The notes below the pieces were generated by a model. The model was given only the letters and a program-made list of their open reading frames with translations. It did not search any database and was not told the DNA's origin. A stretch of 64,000 bases of DNA from Mucilaginibacter inviolabilis (GTDB taxonomy: Bacteria > Bacteroidota > Bacteroidia > Sphingobacteriales > Sphingobacteriaceae), in contig NZ_JAANAT010000001.1 in the NCBI RefSeq assembly GCF_011089895.1, positions 1,054,001 to 1,118,000 of the forward strand, given 5' to 3'. How positions within the stretch are numbered: the first letter of the stretch is position 1; each line of letters starts with the position of its first letter. A program made the position numbers and the translations under genes. Below, piece after piece: positions 9,566 to 18,700 of the stretch.

Positions 9566-9997
9566 CTATTCGTTTTGCATGGTTAAGCCTTCATGTGCGA
9601 GTTCAAGTGTTTCGATAGCAACCTCGTTACCATCAGCTTTCAAGTCGGTGGATGTAACTTTGGTTGGCCAAGCATTTTTAACTTTCCATACCACTACAGG
9701 TGCTAATGTTTCATCAAGCAGACTGATGGTAATGTCGCGGCGCTCAACCGTATTCATGTTGATAGAGTTGTGCCAGTTATAAAACTCATTGTCTGATTTA
9801 AACACGCCACGTTTAAGCGTTATGTTGCTGAATTTGCGCTGTCCGGGCATCTTTATTTTATGATACTCCGGGCTTGCGCCGTCGCGGTATTCAATTACAT
9901 CGTTTGTTATATCTAGTCCGCTTACGTCAGTGAAGCCGATGCGTGTGCCGCCCCAGTCAACACTAAAATGGAATTTCGGAAGTGGGTAATTAGCCAT
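9566..9997 (-). CDS. eCIS inner tube protein (Afp1-like, main tube)
   Basis: A 143-aa tail-tube protein: YPLPKFHFSVDWGG at the N-terminus, FTDVSGLDITNDVIEYRDG (about residues 22-40), MPGQRKFSNITLKRGV and ETLELAHEGLTM at the C-terminus. These motifs define the conserved eCIS/phage tube family, which stacks as hexameric rings inside the sheath. It directly follows the sheath gene (48-base gap) and is probably the most abundant inner component. Length is typical (about 145 aa). Confidence 0.95.
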   Translation of the reverse strand: MANYPLPKFHFSVDWGGTRIGFTDVSGLDITNDVIEYRDGASPEYHKIKMPGQRKFSNITLKRGVFKSDNEFYNWHNSINMNTVERRDITISLLDETLAPVVVWKVKNAWPTKVTSTDLKADGNEVAIETLELAHEGLTMQNE

Positions 9998-10045
9998 AAT
10001 ATTTAAGTTTTAGATTGATTGATAATTAATTTTTAAATGCTACTA

Positions 10046-12058
10046 TTAAGCTTGTTGCTGAATCTGAGAAAAACGTAGGATGATAAATTCAGCAGGGCGT
10101 ACCGGAGCCATACCAATTTCAATGATCATTTTTCCATTCAGGATGTCATCAAAAGTCATGGTTTGTCCCAGACCTACTTTTACATAAAATGCTTGCTCGG
10201 GTTTTGGCCCGGCTAAAGCACCCTGACGCCATAAATTAGTAAGATAGTTTTCGATCATGGCACGTACGCGAACCCAGGTATTACCGTCATTAGGTTCAAA
10301 TACAAACTGCATGGCTGCTTTTTTAACTGATTCCTCAACCATGATATAAAAGCGGCGTACCGATATGTATCTGAAATCATTACTATTGCCATCCAGTGTA
10401 CGGGCTCCCCAAACCAGGATACCTTTACCTGTAAATGCGCGTACCGCGTTAATTGACTTGCCCGAGTCTGTATCAATATTCAGATCTTCCTGGGTGTTGT
10501 CATCTACATTTACTAATGGTTCAACTATGGTGTTGACACTAACATTGGCTGGAGCTTTCCAAACGCCCCTGGTGCCATCAACCGATGCATAAATACCGGC
10601 CAGGGCTCCGCTCGGAGGTACTACAATGCCTTGATTTGCAATGGCTACAGTAATGTTGCTGTAAATGGAGCTTGAATCATTCAATTGAAGTTCCAGATTT
10701 TGCAAACGCAAGTTTACTTCACTAATGAATGCCATCACAGAATTCACAACACTTGAATACAGGTTGTTAACTCTTGTCCTGATGTATTTTACCGCAGCGG
10801 CAGCGTCGGCGGGTGCTGGTGTGCCATATATGGTAGGATCTGCCACTACACCTGTAGCATTTGGAAATGCCGGGGTAAAATTAGCTGCAATTGCTGCGCC
10901 AACAGCTCCGCCGGGGAAACTTTCATCCAAAAGAAGAAGTTCGCGGATCAGTTGATCCATTGGTGAAATATCAGTTGCGTCAGCCCCAGCACGGATATAA
11001 CTGGAATGAATATCCTTGGTTGTGCGTCCGCCGTAGATGTGGCTCGGATCAGAATCGGTTAGTGTACTGTTTAATGCCACAAACCCCAATATCATATCTT
11101 TAATATATGATAACCGCAGGGTCATTTCAGGCTTATCACTGGTGGAAGGTATCAGGCCATAGGCATCGGTTATTGCCCCTAAATATGGCGCCACATTGAA
11201 CGGGGCACCAAAACCTGGAGTATTAACAAAAGTGTTGATATGCGTATTCAGGTCAGTTACTGCTCTGTCAATTTGTGTTACAAAAACATTATTAGTTATA
11301 ATATCTTTTGTAGGCACATTGGTACCGGCAGGCTTTTGTATCTGGATATTTCTATAAGAAAAAGAGTATGACAAACTTGAACGCAACCACGGATAGTAAG
11401 CGGCGCCATAATTCAGGTTGGCCGAACCAATGCCATTTCTGAAAACGGTGACAACATCTGCATTGTCATAAGATCTTTCCTGATCGCCATTAAGTATATC
11501 CAGTATCGTAAACCTGTCTTGCAGATCAGCGCAAGCTTTTAACGATGTTGTAGCCAGATTATTAAAATCATTGGCACCAAATAAAATAGCATCAGGAATA
11601 ACTATCAGCGTAGGCTCATCCTCTTTACGTAAAACTTCAAAAGCTCTGATCTTGCCGGCGTCAATAAAATCGGTAATCAGAACTGATCCATCATTTTTGT
11701 AGGTACCTACAGAAAGAATATAGCAGTTAACACCGCCATTACTATAAAACATTCGTACCGCGTTATACAACTGGTACCTTGGCGATATGCTTACCGTATC
11801 AACGCTATTGTCTGCATTAAGCGCAACATTAGCGGTGAGATTAGGAAAGTCGGCCCCAAAATACTGTACGTATTGAACAAGCGAAGAGATACGTATGGCC
11901 TGATTAACCACACTCTTTCCATTTCTTGTTGCAACTTGCGAGTATCCGATAAATATCGGAACCGCAGTGGCCACCTGAGCGATAGATGGCGGAAAGGATG
12001 GAATTTCATTCACATAAACCCCTGGAGTTTTAATTGTGCTTTCGTTTATTTGTGACAT
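10046..12058 (-). CDS. Contractile sheath protein
   Basis: A 670-aa tail sheath protein. The N-terminus carries the family opening TPGVYVNEIPSFPPSIAQV (about residues 11-29) followed by AVPIFIGYSQ. The C-terminus has the domain that clamps neighbouring subunits (KAAMQFVFEPNDGNTWVRVR, then LTNLWRQGALAG and FYVKVGLGQTM), and ends in the IIEIGMAPVRPAEFIILRF strand that joins subunits. It is the only sheath gene in the visible locus, whereas Afp/PVC encode several. It is also longer than the short Afp sheaths because of a central region (about 250-480). Contraction of this sheath would drive tube and spike into a target. Confidence 0.96.
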   Translation of the reverse strand: MSQINESTIKTPGVYVNEIPSFPPSIAQVATAVPIFIGYSQVATRNGKSVVNQAIRISSLVQYVQYFGADFPNLTANVALNADNSVDTVSISPRYQLYNAVRMFYSNGGVNCYILSVGTYKNDGSVLITDFIDAGKIRAFEVLRKEDEPTLIVIPDAILFGANDFNNLATTSLKACADLQDRFTILDILNGDQERSYDNADVVTVFRNGIGSANLNYGAAYYPWLRSSLSYSFSYRNIQIQKPAGTNVPTKDIITNNVFVTQIDRAVTDLNTHINTFVNTPGFGAPFNVAPYLGAITDAYGLIPSTSDKPEMTLRLSYIKDMILGFVALNSTLTDSDPSHIYGGRTTKDIHSSYIRAGADATDISPMDQLIRELLLLDESFPGGAVGAAIAANFTPAFPNATGVVADPTIYGTPAPADAAAAVKYIRTRVNNLYSSVVNSVMAFISEVNLRLQNLELQLNDSSSIYSNITVAIANQGIVVPPSGALAGIYASVDGTRGVWKAPANVSVNTIVEPLVNVDDNTQEDLNIDTDSGKSINAVRAFTGKGILVWGARTLDGNSNDFRYISVRRFYIMVEESVKKAAMQFVFEPNDGNTWVRVRAMIENYLTNLWRQGALAGPKPEQAFYVKVGLGQTMTFDDILNGKMIIEIGMAPVRPAEFIILRFSQIQQQA

Positions 12059-12070
12059 ATTTATCGGTTT

Positions 12071-13243
12071 TTAAAAGTTTAAAAAGATCTCTGAACATGG
12101 ATAAGTATCGGTACCCTTGATAATTGTGACGAGCCTCTGAGGATCTGCACAAGCAATTGGAGAATAATCATGATTATTTAAGGTTAATTTTAAATTCAGT
12201 GCCTTATTGCTTAAGGGAATTGGCGTAAGAGAGGTTATTACACTTGCGGGATTCGCAAAGTGATATAAGTTTGCTGTATCATTAATATTTCCGGGCTGGT
12301 TACTTGCCAGAATATATTTCCAGATGGTAGCCCTGCTTAAAAAGTAAATGCTGTAGTGAGGGGCTGGATTGAGGAGGGCTCCATTACCATCAAGTAAGGT
12401 AGAAGAAACTGGCGCAACATCATTAAAAATATCAATTACGGCAAAAGTTTTACCATCAGTAAGTTCATCATTAATGTAGATCCATTGATGAACACCATTA
12501 ATTGTTAATGAATATTTTCCGGGCTGTAAGAAGCTCAGATCAAGTGTAAATGAGGATGCCGGGTTTGCAAAAGCTATTGTTTTTGAAAGTACTGATTGGG
12601 TATAAGCTGTTGTAATGCTATCATAACCTAATACAGATATGCTGACCGATGGTTGCGGAGATCCTAATTGATATACTGATATGGACGGCATCCATTGTAA
12701 AGCATCATTATCCGAAAGATACTGATTGTTATCAACCTCCATCCAATGATCGGTATTAGAAAGATCAAAACTATTGCCAGGTTTACTGCTGCTGATAGCC
12801 CGGTAGGTAGTACCACTGCCGTTTAATGCTAAATCACCGGGTGCATACGTATTGGCTGCATTATAAGCTGTTATTTTGCTGGTGAGAAAAGTTTTTCCGT
12901 TACTGACGTTATTATTTCTATTAGTGAAGTAGTAAATTTTGCCCGGCGCGGTTGACGATAAATTGGTATAGTTAAAAAACACAGGATTATTAAGTTGCAT
13001 GAAGAAAGTAAATTGTGTACCCTCTTCAATCGCGATGAATGGTTTTGGTGGGTTTACTTTGGCATCACAGTTTGCCCCGGCAATTAGTTGGTTATAATAT
13101 TGCCTGGCTATTATTTGATGACCACCTAAAGTTTTTACGGTTTGGTTGGAGGCCGAAATATTAAAGTCGGGACACAGTTGATCTTTATAGTAACTATGCA
13201 ATAGTTCAACAGTGAACAGGTTTCCGAAATTGATATCTATCAT
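12071..13243 (-). CDS. Unknown eCIS-locus protein with a carbohydrate-binding-like stretch
   Basis: A 390-aa protein of unknown role between the DUF4255 and sheath genes, overlapping the former by four bases (ATGA). No signal peptide is seen. Residues about 124-170 (ITAYNAANTYAPGDLALNGS, then TTYRAISSSKPGN and DHWMEV) resemble the short aromatic Y..GD.V...G..Y.a......P....W pattern of CBM5/12-type sugar-binding modules. The rest is beta-rich, with an LDLSFLQPGKYSLTING strand pair near residue 250. A surface fibre, cap decoration or sheath-associated factor are possible; none is demonstrated. Confidence 0.7.
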   Translation of the reverse strand: MIDINFGNLFTVELLHSYYKDQLCPDFNISASNQTVKTLGGHQIIARQYYNQLIAGANCDAKVNPPKPFIAIEEGTQFTFFMQLNNPVFFNYTNLSSTAPGKIYYFTNRNNNVSNGKTFLTSKITAYNAANTYAPGDLALNGSGTTYRAISSSKPGNSFDLSNTDHWMEVDNNQYLSDNDALQWMPSISVYQLGSPQPSVSISVLGYDSITTAYTQSVLSKTIAFANPASSFTLDLSFLQPGKYSLTINGVHQWIYINDELTDGKTFAVIDIFNDVAPVSSTLLDGNGALLNPAPHYSIYFLSRATIWKYILASNQPGNINDTANLYHFANPASVITSLTPIPLSNKALNLKLTLNNHDYSPIACADPQRLVTIIKGTDTYPCSEIFLNF

Positions 13244-13833
13244 AGCGTTTGAAGCGTTTCGTTAACAATAATTTCATGTAACAAAGGAGCATTGCCCTGT
13301 TTAAATTCTTCACTTATACTGATCATCCGCATTTTATACATTACAGATGGTAAATACTTTGAACCCAGTATACCCCATAAGTTGTTCATATCCTGGAATG
13401 AAAGTGTATTGAGATCCATGATCAGTTTTTCGACTCCGGCAGGTAAATCAGGTGAGCCGAGAGATGTAAATACATTTTGGTATTGGAAAAACTGGATGAT
13501 GTAAGAAAGCCGCTTTAACGACTCTGTATAAGATGACAGGTTAACTGCGAATAACACATAAAGATTAAGGTATATTTTAGGATTCTTGTAGGTGGTTTCG
13601 CTTCCCTGCCGAATATAATTCTCAGGTGATTTACTGATCCTGTCTTCCTCAATATTTACCAGGGTGATGAACGCATTCGAAGGGCTGTTTGTTCCGTTAG
13701 ATCCAGAGGTATCGCTATCATTCCAAGCAATATTGGCTACCTGAATGAAAGAGTTACTGTTGGCGGGATCCAACTTTAACCGTAGGTAACTATCCAATTG
13801 CGTATTCAAGAATGTTAATACCTGATCTATCAT
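13240..13833 (-). CDS. DUF4255 tail terminator/cap protein (Pvc16/Afp16-type)
   Basis: A 197-aa protein that opens MIDQVLTFLNTQLDSYLRLK and carries FITLVNIEEDRISKSPENYI (about residues 55-74) and YLNLYVLFAVNLSSYTESLKRL, the standard pattern of DUF4255. In Afp/PVC the corresponding protein ends tube and sheath polymerisation at the distal end. It is the first gene of the visible eCIS operon, and the start lies 34 bp downstream (on the minus strand) of a 10-bp perfect inverted repeat. It overlaps the next gene by four bases. Confidence 0.92.
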   Translation of the reverse strand: MIDQVLTFLNTQLDSYLRLKLDPANSNSFIQVANIAWNDSDTSGSNGTNSPSNAFITLVNIEEDRISKSPENYIRQGSETTYKNPKIYLNLYVLFAVNLSSYTESLKRLSYIIQFFQYQNVFTSLGSPDLPAGVEKLIMDLNTLSFQDMNNLWGILGSKYLPSVMYKMRMISISEEFKQGNAPLLHEIIVNETLQTL

Positions 13834-13866
13834 GACGTTATAAGGTTTTTATGCGGTTATAAAAAT

Positions 13867-13895
13867 CTGTTTTATAAAAGGGACTTATAAAACAG
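13867..13895. promoter_or_regulatory. 10-bp inverted repeat upstream of the eCIS operon
   Basis: CTGTTTTATA and TATAAAACAG form a perfect inverted repeat around a 9-bp centre, 34 bp upstream of the first eCIS start codon. This is a good position for a dimeric repressor or activator, or for a 5'-UTR hairpin. No regulator is identified. Confidence 0.45.
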
Positions 13896-13960
13896 CAGGT
13901 TAATAATTTCAGGGAGAATTATTATGATATAAAGCTAGGTGCTTAATTATTAATTAGCGC

Positions 13961-14005
13961 GCGTACTTTTACGAAAAATACTTTAAATAGCTGCGTAGTT
14001 TTACG
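13961..14005. promoter_or_regulatory. Two 13-bp direct repeats spaced 32 bp (eCIS upstream)
   Basis: GCGTACTTTTACG at 13961-13973 and GCGTAGTTTTACG at 13993-14005 differ at one base, and each is itself a partial dyad (CGTA...TACG). Their starts are 32 bp apart, close to three helical turns, so a protein could bind both on the same DNA face. They lie about 130-170 bp upstream of the eCIS start. Confidence 0.4.
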
Positions 14006-14130
14006 CAACTTTTTTGTGTTAGTATGACAGGTGTTTGTTTCTGTTATTGAGGTAGTTATATGGTGTTTCTGTCCGGTTGTAAAGACATGAAAAATTATTT
14101 CATTTATCGCGATAAAAAAATGATTGATAA

Positions 14131-14162
14131 CAAAAAAAGGGAGGCACAAAGCCTCCCTTTTT
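14131..14162 (-). terminator. Rho-independent terminator of susD
   Basis: Stem GGGAGGC/GCCTCCC with a 5-base loop (14139-14157), flanked by A7 on the left and T5 on the right. On the minus strand it follows the SusD stop (14184) by about 20 bases and ends in a T7 run. The right-hand T run could also let it stop plus-strand transcripts. Confidence 0.88.
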
Positions 14163-14183
14163 ACTACCAGGTAAGAAGTAGAA

Positions 14184-15716
14184 TTAATATCCTGGATTTT
14201 GATACATTTTAACCGGGTCTAATTTGGTTTCATTAAACGGAATTGGGAAATATCTGTCTTTAGTCGAGAAATTTGAAAGTAGCGCCGAACCAAAATCAGC
14301 CTGTTTTTTGCTATGGAAATAGGTTACCAATTCATCGGTAGTAAATGTTCTTAACAGGTCGAACAAACGATGGTGCTCAAAAGCCAGCTCAACACGACGT
14401 TCGTGTAATATAGCCAGTTTAAGCGTAGGATATTTAGAACTGTAGTTAGGATCCAGAGAAGAAACTTCATAAGTTGGCATACCAGCCCTCGCACGTACCA
14501 TATCCACGTACTGGATAGCGGCGGTATTGTTACCAAGATACATATTTACTTCGGCAAGCATCAGGATCACATCGGCATAACGCATCAGAATCCAATCATT
14601 TCCGCCATAGCCGTTTTTACCTGCTCCAGAACTTACATCCCTGAATTTGGTAACGAACCAATCTTTAACAGTAGCATCATTGGCAAATTTGATAGAGAAT
14701 GCACCACGCGGATCATTAGGTTCATAGTCATTCACCAGGTCATGTGTTACATTGTTACCAACACCTGTTGATGTTTTTTGAGAGTTAATAGTTTCGCCTT
14801 TAGCCTGATTATTTGCCGCTATGCTTGAGCTATAAATAGGATCTCCCTGGATATTTACAATTTGCCAGATCAATTCCGGGCAGGTAGACTTCTTTGTTAC
14901 ATCAAATACATCAGTGTATGGAATATCCTTTAAGTTGGCAAAGGTTTTGGCATTATATGCTGCAGTGAGACTTGTTAAAGCATTATTTAAATTAGCAGTT
15001 TTGTTTGCCGCATCCAGTGTTGTAGCCATAGTTAAATAAACCTGGCCCAGCAAAGTATTTACAGCGGCAAGTGATATACGACCAATAGTACCAGTAGCCT
15101 GGGTAGCAGGTAGCGGGCTACCCTGGGCGTCTTTTAAATCAGCAACTATCTGCGCATAAACTGTTGCCTGTGGCGAGCGGAAGGTATTTGCAGTAACATC
15201 GGCAGTACTGATCAATTGTTTGGTAACCAATGGCACATCGCCCCATTCGCGTACCATATGAAAATAGATCAGGGCACGTATAAATTCGGCCTCTGCCTTA
15301 TATTGTTGTTTGGTTTCGGGCTTTGCAAAGGTTACCTTATCAATATTTGACAATACGATATTGCAATTTGATATAACCGTATACATATTCAACCAATGGG
15401 TGTATAAATAGCTGTTGGTCGGTATCAGCGAAAAATTGTTGAACCCAAAAGGTTCGCCGGCGTTTGATTGATTGTCGTTGGTTCCAGTATCGTCAGACCG
15501 CTGATCCGTCCACAGGTCGCTACCTTCGCCTATTGTATTACCGCTTCTCAATAAGGAATAACAGCCATTAACTGCTAATAATACGTCGTTCTCAGTTTTA
15601 AAGGAAGTGGCTATTACGCTGGCATCAGGGTTGCTTTGCTGTAGAAAATCCTTTTTGCAGGAACCCAGCATAAATAATGCTGCCAGGCACATTAGTTTTA
15701 TATTTATATTCTTCAT
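14184..15716 (-). CDS. SusD/RagB family outer-membrane nutrient-binding lipoprotein
   Basis: About 510 aa. The N-terminus is a lipoprotein signal (MKNINIKLMCLAALFMLGSCKK, lipobox LGSC), followed by the SusD N-terminal pattern SFKTENDVLLAVNGCYSLLR. Further motifs are EFIRALIYFHMVREWGDVPLV (about residues 144-164) and the C-terminal ERRVELAFEHHRLFDLLRT and DRYFPIPFNETKLDP. SusD proteins form the lid on a SusC transporter. The ATG at 15716 is preferred over the upstream TTG. It is the last gene of the locus, followed by a strong terminator. The ligand is unknown. Confidence 0.95.
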   Translation of the reverse strand: MKNINIKLMCLAALFMLGSCKKDFLQQSNPDASVIATSFKTENDVLLAVNGCYSLLRSGNTIGEGSDLWTDQRSDDTGTNDNQSNAGEPFGFNNFSLIPTNSYLYTHWLNMYTVISNCNIVLSNIDKVTFAKPETKQQYKAEAEFIRALIYFHMVREWGDVPLVTKQLISTADVTANTFRSPQATVYAQIVADLKDAQGSPLPATQATGTIGRISLAAVNTLLGQVYLTMATTLDAANKTANLNNALTSLTAAYNAKTFANLKDIPYTDVFDVTKKSTCPELIWQIVNIQGDPIYSSSIAANNQAKGETINSQKTSTGVGNNVTHDLVNDYEPNDPRGAFSIKFANDATVKDWFVTKFRDVSSGAGKNGYGGNDWILMRYADVILMLAEVNMYLGNNTAAIQYVDMVRARAGMPTYEVSSLDPNYSSKYPTLKLAILHERRVELAFEHHRLFDLLRTFTTDELVTYFHSKKQADFGSALLSNFSTKDRYFPIPFNETKLDPVKMYQNPGY

Positions 15717-15741
15717 GTTGATCAAGAATTGATTTTTTTAA

Positions 15742-18700
15742 TTAAAAAGTTGCTTTAACACCCAGATTGTATGAGCGTACCAATGGGTAAACGCCATAAT
15801 CAATACCCGGAGCAAGATTAGCACCCTGTGAACCGCTATTGGTGTAATTGTAATTAACCTCAGGATTATAGCCTTTGTATTTGGTAATAGTAAAGCCGTT
15901 GTTAATTGAGCCGTATACTTTAAGGCCGCTTAAACCCAAATTACGACTTATGTAGTCTGACTTAATGGTATAACCAATGGTTGTATTGGTATTTCTCAGG
16001 AAAGAGCCACTCTGCAAATAAAATGTTGACAACCTGGTACTATTACTTTGCGTGCTGCCGCGTGATGCACGGTAAACAGATCCATCGCCCGGATCAGCGG
16101 CGTTACGGTAGCGGTTGGCAACATCCTCGTATTGGTTACCTGAGCCTTCCATATTGTACAGATAGTAATCCTGTCCGTCAAGCACCTGGTTGCCATATGA
16201 ACCGGCAAATGCCGAACTGAAGAAGAAGCCCTTATAAGTTGCATTGATAGCAAAACCATAAGTGAATTTTGGATATGGAGTGCCAATAACACCTGCATCT
16301 TTACTATCAACTACACCATCGCCGTTAACATCTTTAAAATAAAGATCGCCTGCCTGCAGCGGAGTTGTTGAAAATGTAGAAATTGGTGGCCCCTTGATTT
16401 TATAACCTGCAGGGTAAGAGTGCGTAGCTGAATTATAGTTTGCTTTATCGGCAGCTATATTAGCCAGATCGGCCTGCGTAACTATGCCGCCTACCTGGTA
16501 GCCATAAAACATACCTATAGGTTGCCCGGTCTGTGTAATGCTGGTTAAGTATGATCGCTCGGCGCCGGCGGTGAGGATGGTATTGTTACCACTTAAACTA
16601 AGCACCTTGTTCCGGTTTATAGAAATATTACCGCTTAGATTTAAAGTAAAATCTTTGGTGGCAATGGCCTTACCGTCAACCTGAAAATCAAATCCTTTGT
16701 TGCTAATTTTTGAATTAGAACCTAAATTGGTAAGGATGGTTGAACTTCCTGAAATGGCTGATATCGGTTGATTAAATAATAAATTGTAAGAGTGGCTCAG
16801 GTAATAATTGGCAATAATAAAGAGGCGGCCTTTAAGCAAACCTAAATCAGCACCAAAGTTATATTGTGAAGTTGATTCCCAGCCTAAATTTGCGTCTTTA
16901 ATTGTACCGGCAGTAAGTGCAGAGGATAGTGACCCTGTACCAAATACCGTGTTTACAGGCGAGTTAAATACACGTTGGGTATTATAATTACCCACATTAT
17001 AATTACCGCTTAAACCCCAACTTGCACGCAATTTAATGGTAGATTGGTCACCAAGCCAGCTATGATAAAATTTCTCATCAGACAGATTCCAACCCGCAGA
17101 TACCGATGGAAAAGCTGCATACCTGTTATTAGACCCAAAGCGTGAAGAACCGTCTGTACGGAAAGAAGCCGATAAAAAATACTTACTGTCATAATTATAA
17201 TTTACCCTTGCCAGGTATGATAATAAGGTAAAAGTATCATCGCCTGTTGGCTGTACACCTTCAATAAAACCGCTGGTGGGTGTAATTAACGTTATCTGGC
17301 TTGGAGCAGCACCAGTTATGTTAGGTATATTATCGTTCTGAAAGCCCGTACCTTGTACCGTAAGTACATTATTAGTTGTTTTTTGAGCGGTATAACCTAC
17401 TAAACCATCAAAATGATTTTTGCCCAGCTGTTTGCTGTAATTTAAAGTAAGCTCACCTAACTGATCACGATAGTCAATGGTTTGTCTGACAGCTTTTGCC
17501 GCCTGTATTGATTGAGGTGAACCTGGTGGGTTTGCACCATTACTAATGTTGGTAGGTAAATAATAATTATAGTTCTCGGCATAAGTTTGCATGCCTAAGT
17601 TGGCATTGAATGTCAATCCATCCAAAATAGAATAACTGGCATGGGCATTATAGGTTGCACGGTCACCCACCCTATTTATCTTTATTAATGTTGCTGTTGC
17701 TATTGGATTTTCAATTGACTGGTAGGCGTAAGCCGTTGATTGCGCTGCAGCCACGTTTGTAGCAATACTGCCATCGGGATTGTAGGCAGGAAAGAATGGC
17801 ATATATATCAAGGCCCCAAAAGCCGGGCTATGATCCCAACGACCATCCTGAGTTTCCTGATTAGTGGTTTGTGTAAATGCAATATTGGCACCTACTTGCA
17901 GCCTTTTACCTATCTGGCCATCAACATTGGCGCGCAGATTAATTTTTTTCTGTCCGGTACCCAACATAATACCAGGTTGATCCTGGTAACCTGTGCTAAA
18001 ATAATAGCGGGTTCCGTTTGAACTGCCGGTGAATGACAGGTTATGGTTTTGTGTTAAAGCGTTACGGTATAACTCATCCTGCCAATCGGTGTTAACCGTT
18101 TGGTGAATCAGTGATTGCGTTTGAAAGTTGTATAGATAAGGAGGAATACTCACGGAACCGGCATTACCCACATTGGCAATACGCGTTGCGTTATTATCTG
18201 AGTACATGGCATCGTTCCAGGTATGACCGGTGGTTATCCAAAGATCATGATAAGAGTTATTACGACCATCGATTACCAGTTGAGCAAACTGATCAGAGTT
18301 TAACAAATCAACCTTTTTGGCCATTTGGTTTATCCCGGCTTGATAATCATATTCAAACTTACCTTTGCTGTCGGTTTTTGAACCGTGCTTGGTTGTGATC
18401 AACACCACCCCTCCTGCAGCTCTCGATCCATAAATAGCTGCCGATGCAGCATCTTTCAATATGCTTATTGATTCAATGTCATTAGGATTAATAAACAGGT
18501 CATTGCCGGCAGCGTAGCCGTCAATGACATACAGCGGATCAGAACTGGCATTAAAAGAGCCGACACCGCGTACAGCAATTTTGGTAGTTCCATAAGGAGC
18601 ACCTGTTATTTGCGATACCTGTACGCCTGCCACCTTACCAACAAGGGCCTGGCCCGCGGTTGGCGCGGTTAAATTCAGTTCTTCTGATCTAACGCTGGCA

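Larger units (their letters stand above)
13834..14130. other. Gene-free region upstream of the eCIS operon
   Basis: About 300 bp without a credible gene lie between the eCIS operon start and the susD terminator. A 68-codon frame at 13943-14149 has no family signature and spans the repeats, so it is not called. The region holds the 13867 dyad and the paired 13-mers described separately. It is AT-rich and is the only plausible place for the eCIS promoter. Confidence 0.6.

Noticed and set aside
1..13833. Type VI secretion system or prophage
   Set aside because: VgrG, PAAR and sheath alone could suggest T6SS or phage, but DUF4255, DUF5908 and CIS-tube/LysM genes are eCIS markers. No TssJLM, ClpV, capsid, portal, terminase or integrase was seen in the visible part.
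13943..14149. 68-codon minus-strand frame upstream of the eCIS operon
   Set aside because: No family, spans repeats and the susD terminator; composition looks non-coding.
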